A stretch of DNA of 64,000 bases from Hydrangea macrophylla (GCA_033977485.1 CM066984.1:28315501-28379500), one strand, 5' to 3'; positions 1 through 11,318 are shown, counted from the first letter of the stretch. Notes: generated by a model not told the origin, from the letters alone. Translations and numbers: made by a program.

Positions 1-2829
1 ACGGGACGGACTCTTGGGATAGGCTGTAAAGTTGGACGACTCTTTGAGCTTATCAATCTTCATATCCCAACTCATCTCACCCCTTCTAGTCAGATAGCTG
101 CTCCAGTCTCTTCCAGCTCTCCCATTAGTCTCTGGCACTCTCATCTTGGCCATGCCTCTGTTGGTTGTCTGCAACCTTTAGTTTCTAGTGGTCACTTAGG
201 ACTTGTTAATAAAGAAACATTTGATTGTCTCCCATGTCAACTTTCAAAGCAAACAACATTGCCATTTAATAAAAGTGATTCTTTTTCTTCTGCTCCTTTT
301 GACTTAATTCATTCAGATGTTTGGGGGCCCTCTCCTACTGTTACTATGGGAGGATCAAGATACTTTGTTATTTTTATTAATGACTATTCGCGTTATACTT
401 GGATTTTTCTCATGTGTAATCGGTCTGAACTGCCTCAACTATACTTTGATTTTGCTACTATGGTTAAAACTCAATTCTCTTGCAATATCAAAGTTTTTCG
501 TGCAGACAATTCTGTAGAGTACACTGATAATGGAGTTCTTGATTTCCTACGCCAACATGGTTCTCTCTCACATCGCTCTTGCCCAAGCACCTCCCAACAA
601 AATGGTCGTGCTGAGCGGAAACACAGAGACATTCTAAACACTGTTTGTACTCTTCTTACATCAGCCTCTTATCCCGGACATTTTTTTTTGGGGGGAAGCC
701 GCTCTTACAGCTGTCTTCACCAAGAATCGTGTTCCATCCCTAATAATTGGCAATCAATCTCCATATGAGAGACTCTATGGTCATTCACCTGATTATAGTA
801 TCCTTAAAGTTTTTGTTAGTGCTTGCTTTGTTCTTCTTCAACCTCACGAACGCACCATATTAGAGTCTCGTTCTCGCCTATGTTGCTTCCTTGGATATGG
901 TGTTGAACACAAGGGATATAGGTGTTGGGATCCTTACTCCAAACGTCTCCGTGTGTCCAGGCATGTTATCTTCTGGGAACACAAGATGTTCTCCTCTATG
1001 TCTAAGTTTTATCTCTCACCCGATACTACTCCTTTACTCTTCTCTGATCCTTTGATTGACCTATTTCCAGAAAGCACATCTACATATCAGCCTTCTACCA
1101 TATCCACATCTCCTGAGTTACTTTCTCCCACTGATGATGCTCCTGAGTCATCCATCTTACCCTCTCCTGAGCTGCCAGCCCCGACTGTTGATCATGCTCC
1201 TACACCTACTCCACCTCTTCGACGAAGTGACCGGGTAAAAACTCCTTCTGTTCATCTCGTGATTATGTTATTTTTTCTACAATACTTTCTCATCATGAAC
1301 CTCTGTCTTATTGCAAGGTAAGCTCTAATCCTCTTTGGCAAAAAGCAATTGATGATGAATTGCAGGCACTTGAACGAAATCATACATGGGATTTGGTAGA
1401 AGTACCACGTGGCAAAAATGCTATGGGATGTAAGTGGGTGTACAAGATCAAAACTCACTCAGATGGATCCATTGACCACTACAAAGCTCGCCTTGTAGCC
1501 AAAGGTTTTACCCAAGAGTATGGGATTGATTATGAGGAAACATTTGGTCCAGTTGCCCATCTTACTTCTGTTCGCAGCCTCATTACCGTTGCTGTATTCT
1601 GCCGTTGGGATTTATTTCAAATGGATGTCAAAAATGCTTTCCTCAATAGTGATCTCACTGAAGAAGTCTATATGCGTCCTCCTCTAGTTATCCTCATCAA
1701 TCTCATCAAGTCTACAAACTCCGTAAAGCTCTGTACGGCCTTAAGCAAGCTCCACGAGCCTGGTTTGCAAAATTCAGTACAATTGTTGAGCGCTTCGGTT
1801 TCACAGCTAGCTCCTATGATTCGGCTCTATTCATTCGCCGAACTGACCAGGGCGTTATACTTCTTCTTCTTCTTTACGTGGATGACATGATTATCACTGG
1901 AGATGATACATCTGGAATTCTGGGTCTCAAAACTCATCTAAGCCAACATGTTGAAATGAAAGATTTGGGCAAGCTAAACTATTTTTCTGGGTCTTGAGAT
2001 CACCTCTAATTCTGACGGTTACTACCTTTCTCAGGCCAAGTACTCTTCTGATCTTCTTACTCGTACGGGAATCACAGACAACAAAACTAGTCCTACACCT
2101 CTTGAGCTCAACTCTAAGCTCACACCTATGGATGGTACTCTTCTAGATGATCCCACTCTATACCGCCAGCTAGTTGGAAGTCTAGTCTATATCATAGTTA
2201 CTCGACCTGACATTGCCTATGCAGTCCATATTGTCAGCCAATTTCTCTCTGCCCCTCGATCGTCTCACTATGCTGCTGTTCTTCGCATTCTTCGCTATAT
2301 CAAGGGAATAATGTTTCATGGTTTACATTTTTCTGCTCATTCCTCACTCGAGCTCCGTGCTTATTCTAATGCAGATTGGGCAGGAAACCCCACTGATCAA
2401 CGATCCACTACAGGGTATTGCTTCTTTCTTGGTGATTCCCTTATCTCCTGGCGAAGTAAAAAGAAAATTGTTGTTGCTCGTTCAAGTACGGAAGCAGAAT
2501 ATCGAGCCCTAGCTGATGCTACTCAAGAACTACTCTGGCTCCGTTGGTTACTTGAGAACTTGGGTGTTACTCATTCCATTGCTACTACTATTCATTGTGA
2601 CAATCAGAGTGCTATTCAGATTGCTCACAATGATGTTTTTCACGAACGCACCAAGCACATTGAAATCGATTGTCATTTTGTGCGCCATCATCTCACTAGT
2701 GGCACCATCCGACTTATCTCGGTTTCTTCTACGGATCAGACTGCTGATATCTTCACCAAAGCTCATCACCCAGGACGTCTTCAGGATCTCGTTTCCAAAC
2801 TCAAGATGATTTCGATCTTACCACCTTGA
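1..2829 (+). pseudogene. Degenerate copia pol of element K (integrase-RT-RNase H)
   Basis: Reading starts inside the GAG-pre-integrase finger (SLWHSHLGHAS near 130, then CLPCQLSK). The integrase core shows HSDVWGPS near 310, RADNSVEY near 500 and an NGRAERKH block near 605, so the DDE triad can be traced. A run of T and G near 680-695 breaks the frame. RT begins near 1340 (CKWVYKIKT, KARLVAKGF, FQMDVKNAFL), shifts frame near 1690 and again near 1990, and carries YVDDM at about 1875. RNase H is open from 2128 to 2829 with SNADWAG, STEAEYRAL and HCDNQSA. At least three frame breaks make it a pseudogene. Confidence 0.88.
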
Positions 2830-2842
2830 ATTTGAGGGGGAC

Positions 2843-3039
2843 TGTTAGAATACTTTCCCTATTAAAGTGATTATATATCTTACCACACCTGTTGTCTAAG
2901 TTCACTTTGTACTACTTTGTACTGCGTTGTACTATACGTTGTACTATACTATCCTAAGCCTATACAAAGGCTTGCTCTCTGTACACTTTAACATATCAAT
3001 CAAATATAATATACAATATTACTTCTCTATATTCTTTCA
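2843..3039 (+). repeat. 3' LTR of element K
   Basis: The LTR follows a purine tract (TTTGAGGGGGAC, about 2831-2842), begins TGTTAG and ends TTTCA, giving about 197 bp. The right edge is inferred from the TG...CA rule because the partner LTR is not in the window. It contains short reiterations of TTGTACTA. Confidence 0.7.
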
Positions 3040-3121
3040 GTATTTACTCTCTTTCCATCGTTAATTTATCTTTTTGGTTTGTAAAGATGTTTATAGAGAG
3101 GAAAATAAAGAGAAAGAGATA

Positions 3122-3355
3122 CTCCCTCCGTCCCATATTTAGAGTCTCTTTTGGGAATTCCAACTTATTAATGGGACAACTTTGATTTTGGTGAGATTTT
3201 CAACTTTCCAATATTGCCCTTTTTAAAATTCAAAATTATAGTGTCACATCAAAACAAAGAGAGAGAAAAGTTGCATATAATAAATGACAAATTTGGAAAG
3301 TGTGTATTAAAGTACTTTGACTTTTCAAAGAGGACTCTTAAAATGGGACATCAAA
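3122..3355. mobile_element. Degraded Stowaway-like MITE
   Basis: The left end reads TA followed by CTCCCTCCGTCCCATATTT, the typical plant Stowaway (Tc1/mariner) terminus. A matching inverted segment (AGAGGACTCTTAAAATGGGAC, near 3332-3352) pairs with GTCCCATATTTAGAGTC on the left. The outer end of the right TIR has decayed, so the right limit is approximate. Confidence 0.6.
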
Positions 3356-3779
3356 AAATGGCATCAAAGACTCTTAATATGACTTTTCACAAATTAAATG
3401 TATTTATTGTACTTCAAAGAATGATATGCACCTTTTTTCCCCAATAAATGCAATCAAAGTGCTCCATCGATTTTTTTTTTTTTGTTGTACAAATTTAATT
3501 TTTAGGGGACACTTAGAGATAAGTACAGTAGCCCAAGTTTTCTTCTTATTAAGGACAACTTGAATCTTAGTTTAATTACAAAAAAAAAAACATTTCCCTT
3601 AACAAAAACATATCTTAGAGAAATGACAAAAAAAATTAAAAACCTTGAACTACCCTTCCCCAGCGCCAAATGCGCGCCAAACACTCCCCAGGGCGGCCCA
3701 CGCACTCCCTCAACCTGATGGATTAAAACAAAAATGCTATGGTGTTGCACTTACACCACAGCAGTTCCTTTTCTTTTTT

Positions 3780-4605
3780 CTTTTTTTTTTAATTTTTTAA
3801 TTTTTTTATTTTTTATTTTTTTATTAATTTAAACATCTATATCTTTTAATCTACAACTCCATTTTTTTTTTTACAAATTTTATACCGTTGGAATCATGTC
3901 GACGAGACCTACAAACTAGTATCATTGTTGATATATTTTGAGCAAAAAAAAAGAAATCAATTTTTTTTTACCCCTTGTTCCTAACAAACTAAATGGAATT
4001 TTTTTACTTACTATTCAAGTACGACTTCTGTAAAATTTCACTTAATATTTGTATATGCCAACTTGATATATTTTGAGCAAAAAAAAAAAATTTCACATGC
4101 TTTAGTGAGAGTTTTAGTGAAATTTCACTTAATGTTCATTTATGAGTTCAAGAACTTTCACTTAATATTTATGAATAATAAGTGATTTTTTCTCTTAATA
4201 TTAATTTATAATAAGTGAACTTTCACTTAATATTCATGTATTAATAAGTGAACATGAAAATACACTCTTTTTTTTTTGCCCTTTTTCATACTAAACAATG
4301 TATATTTTGTTGGAAAAAAAACCAAATTACACAATCAATTATAAAAGCACTGTTTTTTAAACCAAACAAATGCAAAAATTCTTGTGAAATTTCACTAAAA
4401 CTCTCTCTAGGAACAAGCATGTGATTTTTTTTTTTCACCCTCAAAATATATCAACTTGGCATACATAAATATTAAGTGAAGGAAATGTTTGTTCCCCCCT
4501 CCCCCGACCCGATTTTTTTTTTTTCACCCTCAAAATATATCAACTTGGCATACATAAATATTAAGTTTAGGAAATGTTTGGTTTCCGCCACCCCCGCCCC
4601 CCCCC

Positions 4606-4680
<75 letters not shown>

Positions 4681-4990
4681 GATATATCAACTTTTAGCAT
4701 ACATAAATAAATATTAAGTGAAACTTCACAATATTCATGTATGTCAAGTGAAATTTCACTTATTATTTATGTATGTATAAACTTAAAAAATAAAAAATAA
4801 AAAATAAATAAAAAAAAAAATTTGCTCAAAATATAACAACAATGATACTAGTTTTGTAGGTCTCGTCGACGCGATTCCAATGGTATAAAATTTATAAAAA
4901 ATAGAATTGTAGATCAAAAGTTATGAATGTTTAAAATTTAAAAACATTTTTTAAAATTGAATATACTATGGTACAGTGCTCATACCGTGC
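3780..4990. repeat. Foldback repeat with about 120-bp inverted arms
   Basis: A block at about 3823-3950 (containing GTCGACGAGACCTACAAA and ACTAGTATCATTGTTG) recurs as its reverse complement at about 4822-4945. The interior is AT-rich with many copies of AAGTGAAATTTCACTTAAT in both orientations and holds a microsatellite. No transposase ORF is present. It is best read as a non-autonomous TIR or foldback element; the outer limits and superfamily are uncertain. Confidence 0.6.
4593..4680. repeat. Poly-C / (CA)n compound microsatellite
   Basis: An almost pure C run of roughly 30 bases passes directly into about 29 CA units ending near 4679. The poly-proline/His-Thr and poly-Gly/Cys-Val open frames across it are artefacts of this simple sequence. 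Confidence 0.95.
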
Positions 4991-5464
4991 GAGTGCAGTG
5001 ATGTGAGTCGCGTGTGAAGTGCCTGTGGAGAAATTATTCCACGCGTTTCGCGCGCGTAGCAAGCTATTTTAGTGGTTGAAAATCCTTTGGGGGCAAATTT
5101 GATACTTTACCTCTTTTGTATTTTTCCATTAAATGGTAAAATTATTTGTTCTTTAAAACTTTTGAATTTAATTTGAGGGATTTAGGACTAATTTTTCCTA
5201 ATTTTATTACAATTATTTTAGGAAATAAAAATGCAAAATCAAAAAAATTGTGTTCATGTCTCGTTGCATGAGAGACTTCCATATTATAATATATAACTAG
5301 CTTGTTACTCATGCAATGCACGGGACAACTATTTTTATTATGTTGATTGTTAAAATGTAAAGTTAAATAAGTAAAGTAACTTCTAACATAAAAATAAAAT
5401 TAAACAATAAACACAACACAGGAATTTTTAAAAAAATTGTCAATCTAATACATACATAAATAAA
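4991..5464. other. Intergenic AT-rich stretch, no gene seen
   Basis: Contains a short GC-rich patch near 5000-5060 (TTTCGCGCGCGTAGC) inside AT-rich DNA. I see no coding signal, RNA gene or clear repeat boundary here. Confidence 0.5.
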
Positions 5465-5875
5465 GGGAAAATACCTTTTACCCCCCTGTAGTTACACTCA
5501 TTTTCTCATAACCCCCTGTGGTTCATTTTGTAACACTTAACCCCCTGTACTACGGACTAAAGTGAGACCGTTAACTTTTCTAACGGAAAAAAAAAAAAGA
5601 AATGACGTTAATACCCCCAAGCCCCTATACATACTCTTTAGGAAAAAATACCTTTTACCCCCCTATGGTTACACCCATGTTCTCATAACCCCCCTGTGGT
5701 TCATTTTTGTAACACTTAACCCCCTTGTACTAATGACTGAAGTGGGACTGCCGTTACAAAAGTTAACAGTCTCACTTTAGTCCGTAGTACAGGGGGGTTA
5801 AGTGTTACAAAATGAACCACAGGGGGGTTATGAGAAAATGAGTGTAACCACAGGGGGGTAAAAGGTATTTTCCCC
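5465..5875. mobile_element. hAT-like MITE with near-perfect about 100-bp TIRs
   Basis: The left arm starts GGGAAAATACCTTTTACC and the right arm ends GGTAAAAGGTATTTTCCCC. The arms pair for about 95-105 bp. A third, left-oriented copy of the arm lies at about 5640-5750. The element is bordered by an 8-bp direct repeat TAAATAAA (5457-5464 and 5876-5883), the size expected for hAT target-site duplications. It has no coding capacity. Confidence 0.8.
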
Positions 5876-5883
5876 TAAATAAA

Positions 5884-6321
5884 ATGTACAAATACAGATT
5901 TCTCATTCCGACACAAAATCAATTGTGTCCTCTCAATCGATTGGGTGCACCAATCGAATGAGTTGCTCAATTGATTCACTGGAAGCATATTTGGTAATCC
6001 TTTGTAACAACTCATAAAATGTTTTCCCTTTTAAATTATAAAAGCTCATATTAAGATCTCTCATACTTACAAGAATATTAGCTTCATGTTCTTAGGTCCA
6101 TAACACTACATGCAAGTTATAGAATGTTAGATAATCCACAAAGTAAGCATACAAAACTTATTACATCACATGCTTGGCTCTAGATTCCACATACAAGGTT
6201 ATAAGATTCATATGCAAGTTTTGTTTTACAACATGCCTAAGTAGAAGTACAAGGATTAGTCATATGCAGCAATGCAAACATTATTATTTTATAAACACAG
6301 CATACAATCAATTGAGTTCTA
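5884..6321 (-). other. SOS1 3' flank, no separate gene seen
   Basis: AT-rich sequence downstream (in minus orientation) of the SOS1 stop codon. It may include 3' UTR; I could not fix a polyadenylation site. Confidence 0.4.
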
Positions 6322-6352
6322 CTTGGTGAATCAACTCTCACAATAAGTTCAT
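6322..6352 (-). repeat. 31-bp copy of the SOS1 DELIVRVDSPS-coding motif in the 3' UTR
   Basis: Thirty-one bases are identical to 6394-6424, which lies in the last SOS1 exon and encodes the ELIVRVDSP part of the tail. The offset is 72 bp (24 codons). The copy is therefore in the same frame as the coding sequence, 13 to 45 bases past the stop. Reading through the TGA would give a second ELIVRVDSPS. Confidence 0.9.
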
Positions 6353-6365
6353 AAAGAAACAACAT

Positions 6366-6686
6366 TCAAGATGCCTGGCGAAAAGAAAGACTGCTTGGTG
6401 AATCAACTCTCACAATAAGTTCATCCTCAGCACCAGACTCATCACTAGTGTAATCCAATACATGACTCTCTGTTCCTCTACAACTTGGAAGATGGGTTGT
6501 TCGATTTTGATCTTGTTGCATGCATTCTTGCACTTGAAGAAGGTTCTTTCTCATGGTCGTAGACCCTTCGGATCTCACAGCAACCAGAGGCCGTCCGCTA
6601 TTTGATGGAACCTCAGGATACGACAGGCTATGAGATGGCTTTACTTGACTCCTTGTAAAACTCGAGGCAGGCCGTCTCGTGTTAAC
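6366..6686 (-). CDS. SOS1: SOS1 exon 8 of those visible (terminal exon, regulatory tail)
   Basis: Last coding exon, 321 bp including the TGA at 6368-6366. The acceptor is AACAG at 6687-6691. It begins VNTRRPASS in phase 0 and ends DSPSSLSFRQAS. The DSPS segment matches the conserved C-terminal site of plant SOS1 that SOS2 kinase phosphorylates to relieve autoinhibition (known for the family). Upstream is a serine-rich, low-complexity tail as usual for SOS1. No internal stops. An adjacent 31-bp duplicate of the motif lies just past the stop. Confidence 0.92.
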   Translation of the reverse strand, partial: VNTRRPASSFTRSQVKPSHSLSYPEVPSNSGRPLVAVRSEGSTTMRKNLLQVQECMQQDQNRTTHLPSCRGTESHVLDYTSDESGAEDELIVRVDSPSSLSFRQAS

Positions 6687-6977
6687 CTGTTGAATTGAAC
6701 AGTCTACGCACTAAGGATCAATAAATTTCCATATTCTAATGAAAAAAAGAGATCTGATGCAAACTATATTTAAAACTATAAAAGAGAGCTACTGGTATTG
6801 ATTCTTACTAGTCTATTTGAAGTATTATCTCCAAGATAAGGATAAATTTCAACAGCCAACCCATAGTAACAGTAAATTCAATGGGATAACACTTCTACAC
6901 ACACACGCACTTGAAAGAACAGCGAAATTAATGCTACCATGCTGCCTAGTAGCAAAAAGGGAGAAAAGATAAGTTAC

Positions 6978-7270
6978 CATGCTACCAAATATGCTCAGCT
7001 GCATTGCTCGGGCAGACAAGTTGTTTACTTCATGATCTGTCTCTTCTGGGTAATGATGATGTTGCCTTAACTTGTACAAATCCTCAGGCCAACTCATAAG
7101 ATGATGCTCTCTACTCAAGGGATGATCAGCCGAATGTGAAACCATTGAAGATGACCTCCTTTGGAGAGCCTTATTCGCTTCGAATGAAGCAATGTCAAAC
7201 ATAATTACTCTTGCCCTTGTCTCGACTAGGTAGCTAGACCCCGGATTACAGAAACTGGCTGGCCTGGCAC
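6978..7270 (-). CDS. SOS1: SOS1 exon 7 of those visible
   Basis: 293 bp, acceptor TAGCAG before 7270, donor ATG|GTAACT at 6978/6977. It begins with 2 nt completing a Gly codon, reads ARPASFCNPGSSYLVETRA, then VIMFDIASFEA, and ends LSIFGSM in phase 0. The SSSMVSHSADHPLSREH and MSWPEDLYKLRQ blocks are diagnostic of plant SOS1, in the region after the cyclic-nucleotide-binding-like domain. The intron to exon 8 is short (291 bp). Confidence 0.93.
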
Positions 7271-7299
7271 CTGCTACCAAATCAGATATGAGAGAATTG

Positions 7300-7665
7300 G
7301 GCTGTGTCTGGTTCATAGATTTAGTGAGGAAAAGAAAAGAAAATACCAAGGCTTTCTTTGGTTTGCGGATTTAGAGATGAAACACCAAAATAAAAGGAAA
7401 ACTATTTGCCTTGTGTTTTTCCTAGTGTTTTCTTCCATGCGAATAACAATTAGAAATCAAAAACTTTCAAAACGTAATACGAACTCAAGAAAATCGGGAG
7501 CAACTTATTTTTGTTTCCCTCCTATTTTCCTTACCGTTATGCTTATTAACCGACCAAAGAAAGTTTTTTCCTCAGTATTTTACTTTCCTCTTCCCTCACT
7601 ACGCCAAAGGAAAACACTTTTCGTTGTTTGGTTAATAAGCAAAACAATAAGGAAAATAGGAGCCC
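7300..7665. repeat. Hairpin-forming MITE remnant
   Basis: Sequence at about 7522-7575 (CCTATTTTCCTTACC ... CTTATTAACCGACC) is the imperfect reverse complement of about 7610-7663 (GTTTGGTTAATAAGC ... AAGGAAAATAGG). A related stretch with GTTTGGTTAATAAGG occurs at about 24178, so it is a dispersed repeat. It lies at the 5' edge of a copia fragment in SOS1 intron 6. Confidence 0.55.
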
Positions 7666-7689
7666 ATCACACAACAGTGACTGAGAATA

Positions 7690-10676
7690 AGTTTGAAGAC
7701 ATTTGGTTTTTACATAGGAGGCAAGGACATTTGTCTTTTTATTTACTTAAGCATATGTTTCCATCTTTAGTCAATAAACCTATTTCTGAGTTTTTTTTGT
7801 GAATCTTGTGAACTCGGGAAACACCATCGGACGTCTTTTGCTCCGAGCTTTAGTAAAAGTTTAACTCCTTTCTCCTTGGTGCATTCTGATGTGTGGGGGC
7901 TTTCTCGTATTAATTCTCTAAAAGGTCATCGCTGGTTTGTTATTTTTATTGATGATTATTCACGCACTACATGGCTTTATATGATGAAAGAAAAAAGTGA
8001 AGTGTTTTCTATCTTTAAATATTTCTATCAAATGGTTTTAACTCAATTCGGGACAGCTATCAAAATTTTACGGTCCGATCAAGGGGGTGAGTATATTGAC
8101 TCGGGTCTAGGTGAATTTTTTACTTCCAAGGGTATTTTACATCAGACCTCTTGCACTGATACTCCGCAACAAAATGGAGTTGCGGAACGTAAGAATCGTC
8201 ATTTGCTTGATGTTGCCCGTTCTTTGATGTTCACCGCTAATACTCCTAAATCATACTAGGGTGACGATGTCTTAACAGCGGATTACCTTATCAATCGACT
8301 TCCTACCCAGGTTCTTGGTCAAAAGGCTCCTATTGATCTCCTATCTCATCACTCTTCCACCTGGTCTATCCCTCCTCGTATCTTTGGATGTGTATGCTTT
8401 GTCCACAACCAATCTCCTACCAGAGGGAAACTTGATCCTAGAGCCATTAAATGCATTTTTCTAAGGCACTCTCCTACTCAAAAAGGGTACAAGTGTTATC
8501 ACCCTACAAATCGAAAGTGGTATGTCTCTACGGATGCCACCTTCCACGAGTCTATACCCTTCTCTGCGAATCCCGGTATGCCTCTTCGGGGGAGATGAGA
8601 CATGAAGAGGTTCTGGGAATGGAGGTCTTACCTAAAATTCCTACTACTACTTTAATCCCACAGAAAAAATCACAGATGGAAGGTATAAGGAGTAAGGAGA
8701 GTGCGGAGAAAGAACCTGTAACTCCTAAGCAAAATGAATTGTGTGAAGGGGAGGTAGAACAAGTAACCCCTAAACAGAAACAGTTGTTAGTGTACTCTAA
8801 AGGTACGTGGAGTAAGAAAAAAAACAAAGAGACAGAGACCAGTACTCCTATTTCTCTACTACCATCTTCTCCAACTGGTGATGTCTCTGATAACTCTCCA
8901 GGTAATACTGATAACTTTGTTTCTCTAGAGTCTGAGGATCTAGATGTTCCTATTGATGTTAGAAAAGGTGTTAGATCTTGTACTCAATACCCTATATCTA
9001 ACTTTGTGTCCTATTATCACTTGTCTCCCACTTTTCATTTCTTTCAAATATTGCCTCTGTTTCTATTCCTAATCATGTCGAGGATGCTCTAGGTGATCCC
9101 AAGTGGAAAAATGCCATGGATGAAGAGATGAAAGCTCTTCACAAGAATGGCACTTCGGAGTTGACTAAGTTACCTATGGGTAAAAGAACAGTGGGGTGTA
9201 AGTGGGTGTATATAGTGAAGCACAGAGCAGATGGTACAATCGAAAGGTTTAAAGCACGCCTGGTTGCTAAGGGCTTCACTCAAACCTATGGAGTGGACTA
9301 TCAGGAGACCTTTGCTCCAGTAGCTAAGATGGGCTCTATCAGGATCCTGTTATCTCTTGCAGCCAACTGTGATTGGCCACTTCACCAATTTGATGTGAAG
9401 AACGCATTCTTACATGACAATTTAGAAGAAGAGGTGTACATGGATATCCTTCCTGGATTTGAGAGCCCAAAAACGGAAGGTAAGGTATGTAGACTCAGGA
9501 AGTCATTATATGGCCTTAAGCAGTCTCCAAGGGCGTGGTTTGAGAGATTTACACATGCTATGTGTAGATACGGTTTCAAACAAAGTCAAGCTGATCATTC
9601 CTTGTTCATCAAGCACTCATTACAAGGTACTACTGCACTCACTGTGTATGTGGATGACATTGTCCTCACCGATGATGACTTGGAGGAAATGGAGCGACTA
9701 AAGGAGTACATGGCAAGGGAGTTTGAAATAAAAGATCTAGGGGAGCTGAAGTACTTTCTGGGAGTTGCAGTTGCCAGGTCTAAGCATGGAATCTTCATCT
9801 CCCAAAGAAAGTATGTCTTGGATCTCTTGAGTGAAACCGAAAGGCTTGGGAGTAGAGCATGTGATACACCTGTTGAACCGAACCAGAAATTGAGTGATGA
9901 CAAAAGTGGGAAAATGGTAGTCAGGGGGAGATGTCATAGACTTGTAGGGAAGCTTATCTATCTTTCTCATACTCGTTCTGATATTGCATTTGCTGTAAGT
10001 GTAGTAAGTCAATTCATGCATGCCCCTTATGAACCACATATGAGCCACCTGTTGAACCGAACCAGAAATTGAGTGATGACAAAAGTGGAAAAATGGTAGT
10101 CAGGGGGAGATGTCAGAGACTTGTAGGGAAGCTTATTTATCTTTCTCATACTCGTTCTGATATTGCATTTGCTGTAAGTGTAGTAAGTCAATTCATGCAT
10201 GCCCCTTATGAGCCACATATGGATGCGATTTACAGGATCTTGAGATATCTTAAGTCTGCTCCAGGTAAGGGTTTATTTTTCGGTAAACATAATCATTTAA
10301 AAATAGAAGCATACACTGACGTTGATTGGGCAGGCTCCGTGACAGACAGAAACCTTCAGGGTATTGCACATTCGTGGGAGGTAACTTGTTACATGGAGGA
10401 GTAAGAAACAAAATATTGTGGCAAGGTCTAGTGCATAGGCTGAATTTAGGGCAATGACTCAAGGTGTGTGAACTTCTAAGGGTAAAGTTGCTATTGAAAG
10501 ACTTGAAGATTGAGCATGAGGATTCAATGAAGTTGTATTGTGATAGTAAGTCTGCAATTAGTATTGCACACAACCCAGTCCAGTATGACAGTACTAAATA
10601 TATTGAGATTGACATACACTTCATTAAAGAAAACCTCAACAATGGAACAATTTGTACTCTGTTTGTGAAGAGTTAG
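7690..10676 (+). pseudogene. Degenerate copia pol (integrase-RT-RNase H)
   Basis: Pre-integrase finger (CESCELGKHHRTSF-like near 7798, frameshifted), integrase HSDVWG near 7884, RSDQGGEY near 8074, NGVAERKN near 8174. A TAG replaces the Trp codon near 8257, and a stop and frameshift follow near 8595. RT is open from 9116 (CKWVYIVKH, DVKNAFLHD, YVDDIVLTDDD). A tandem duplication near 9871-10228 breaks the frame. RNase H is damaged by further frameshifts near 10350-10460 (TDVDWAGSVTD, then ISIAHNPVQ). Not functional. Confidence 0.87.
9871..10228 (+). repeat. 179-bp tandem duplication inside the copia fragment
   Basis: Sequence starting TGTTGAACCGAACCAG at 9871 repeats from 10050, with only a few mismatches over 179 bp. 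The unit is not a multiple of three and shifts the frame of the RT/RNase H junction. It is absent from the equivalent region of element B. Confidence 0.9.
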
Positions 10677-10769
10677 ATATAGATCTTAGTTTTAAATTGT
10701 TAAACTTAAGGGACTCAATTGGAACTAATTTGTTCACCCTAAGCTTTTTGATTAATTTATGTATCAGAG

Positions 10770-11279
10770 TTGATGAGCATCAAAGGGGATTGGGTATTTG
10801 AAGAAGAAAGCTACATCTTGTTTCCGATCCTAAGAGTTGAAGATCCACTTTATCATGGGGACGAAATCATGATATTTTCCAAAGTTAATATCAAGAGAAA
10901 AGCTACTGCAGAAATGCGAATGAGGAAGTCGGTATTTAAATTTGAGGACAAGTTTTCTTTAGAGGGAGAGTCTGATGTAGTAATTTGTAGTACCTTATAT
11001 TTTTTAATAATTGTACTTAGCTTGTAATATTTCCTTTAGTTGTTATTTTGGTTTAGTCACAAGCATGTGACACTAGCAAGAGTTAAATAGGCTATAAATA
11101 GTAGGCTAGGGTTAGGGTAAATTAGTTTTTGGGATATTTTATATTTGATATTGCTTGTAAAGCAAGTTGAGCTTTAAGCTCTTTAATGGAGGTTGTCTTT
11201 CCAAAATCATAATTCTCTTTATTTCTCTAAATTCCTGTTGTTATTGCAAGTCTATTTGCATTAGAGTTGTACGACAACA
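10770..11279 (+). mobile_element. Ty3/gypsy-like 3' end: pol tail plus LTR remnant
   Basis: A short frame ends KFEDKFSLEGESDVV. The E-D-x-F/L-x-x-E-G pattern at a purine-rich tract is typical of the 3' end of plant Ty3/gypsy elements, and LTR-like sequence follows. The putative LTR begins TGATGTAG at 10973, has a TATA-like CTATAAATAG near 11093 and ends CGACAACA at 11279 (about 307 bp). No partner LTR was found, so this is an inference. Confidence 0.45.
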
Positions 11280-11318
11280 CAGTTCATACTTGGTATAATA
11301 TGGCCATATAATTCATTT

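Larger units (their letters stand above)
1..3039 (+). mobile_element. Ty1/copia element K, 3' part
   Basis: The 3' portion of a copia retrotransposon, cut by the window start. Domain order is GAG-pre-integrase zinc finger, integrase, reverse transcriptase, RNase H, polypurine tract, 3' LTR, which is the copia (Pseudoviridae-type) order. The protein is clearly different from the other copia elements here (for example YVDDMIITGDD and a tail reading TADIFTKA rather than ADVLTKG), so K is another lineage. Several frameshifts show it is dead. The 5' LTR is outside the window, so no target-site duplication can be checked. Confidence 0.9.
7660..10676 (+). mobile_element. Truncated copia fragment in SOS1 intron 6 (family of element B)
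   Basis: A copia internal region without either LTR, gag, protease or 3' tail. Similarity to element B begins in the GAG-pre-integrase domain near 7660 and stops abruptly after RNase H (LFVKS) at 10673. It lies antisense to SOS1. No polypurine tract, LTR or target duplication flanks it, so it is a broken remnant rather than a recent insertion. Confidence 0.85.

Noticed and set aside
4472..4697. Open frames of about 72 residues on both strands with poly-Gly/poly-Pro and Val-Cys/Thr-His repeats
   Set aside because: Direct translation of the poly-C/(CA)n microsatellite; no domain or start context.
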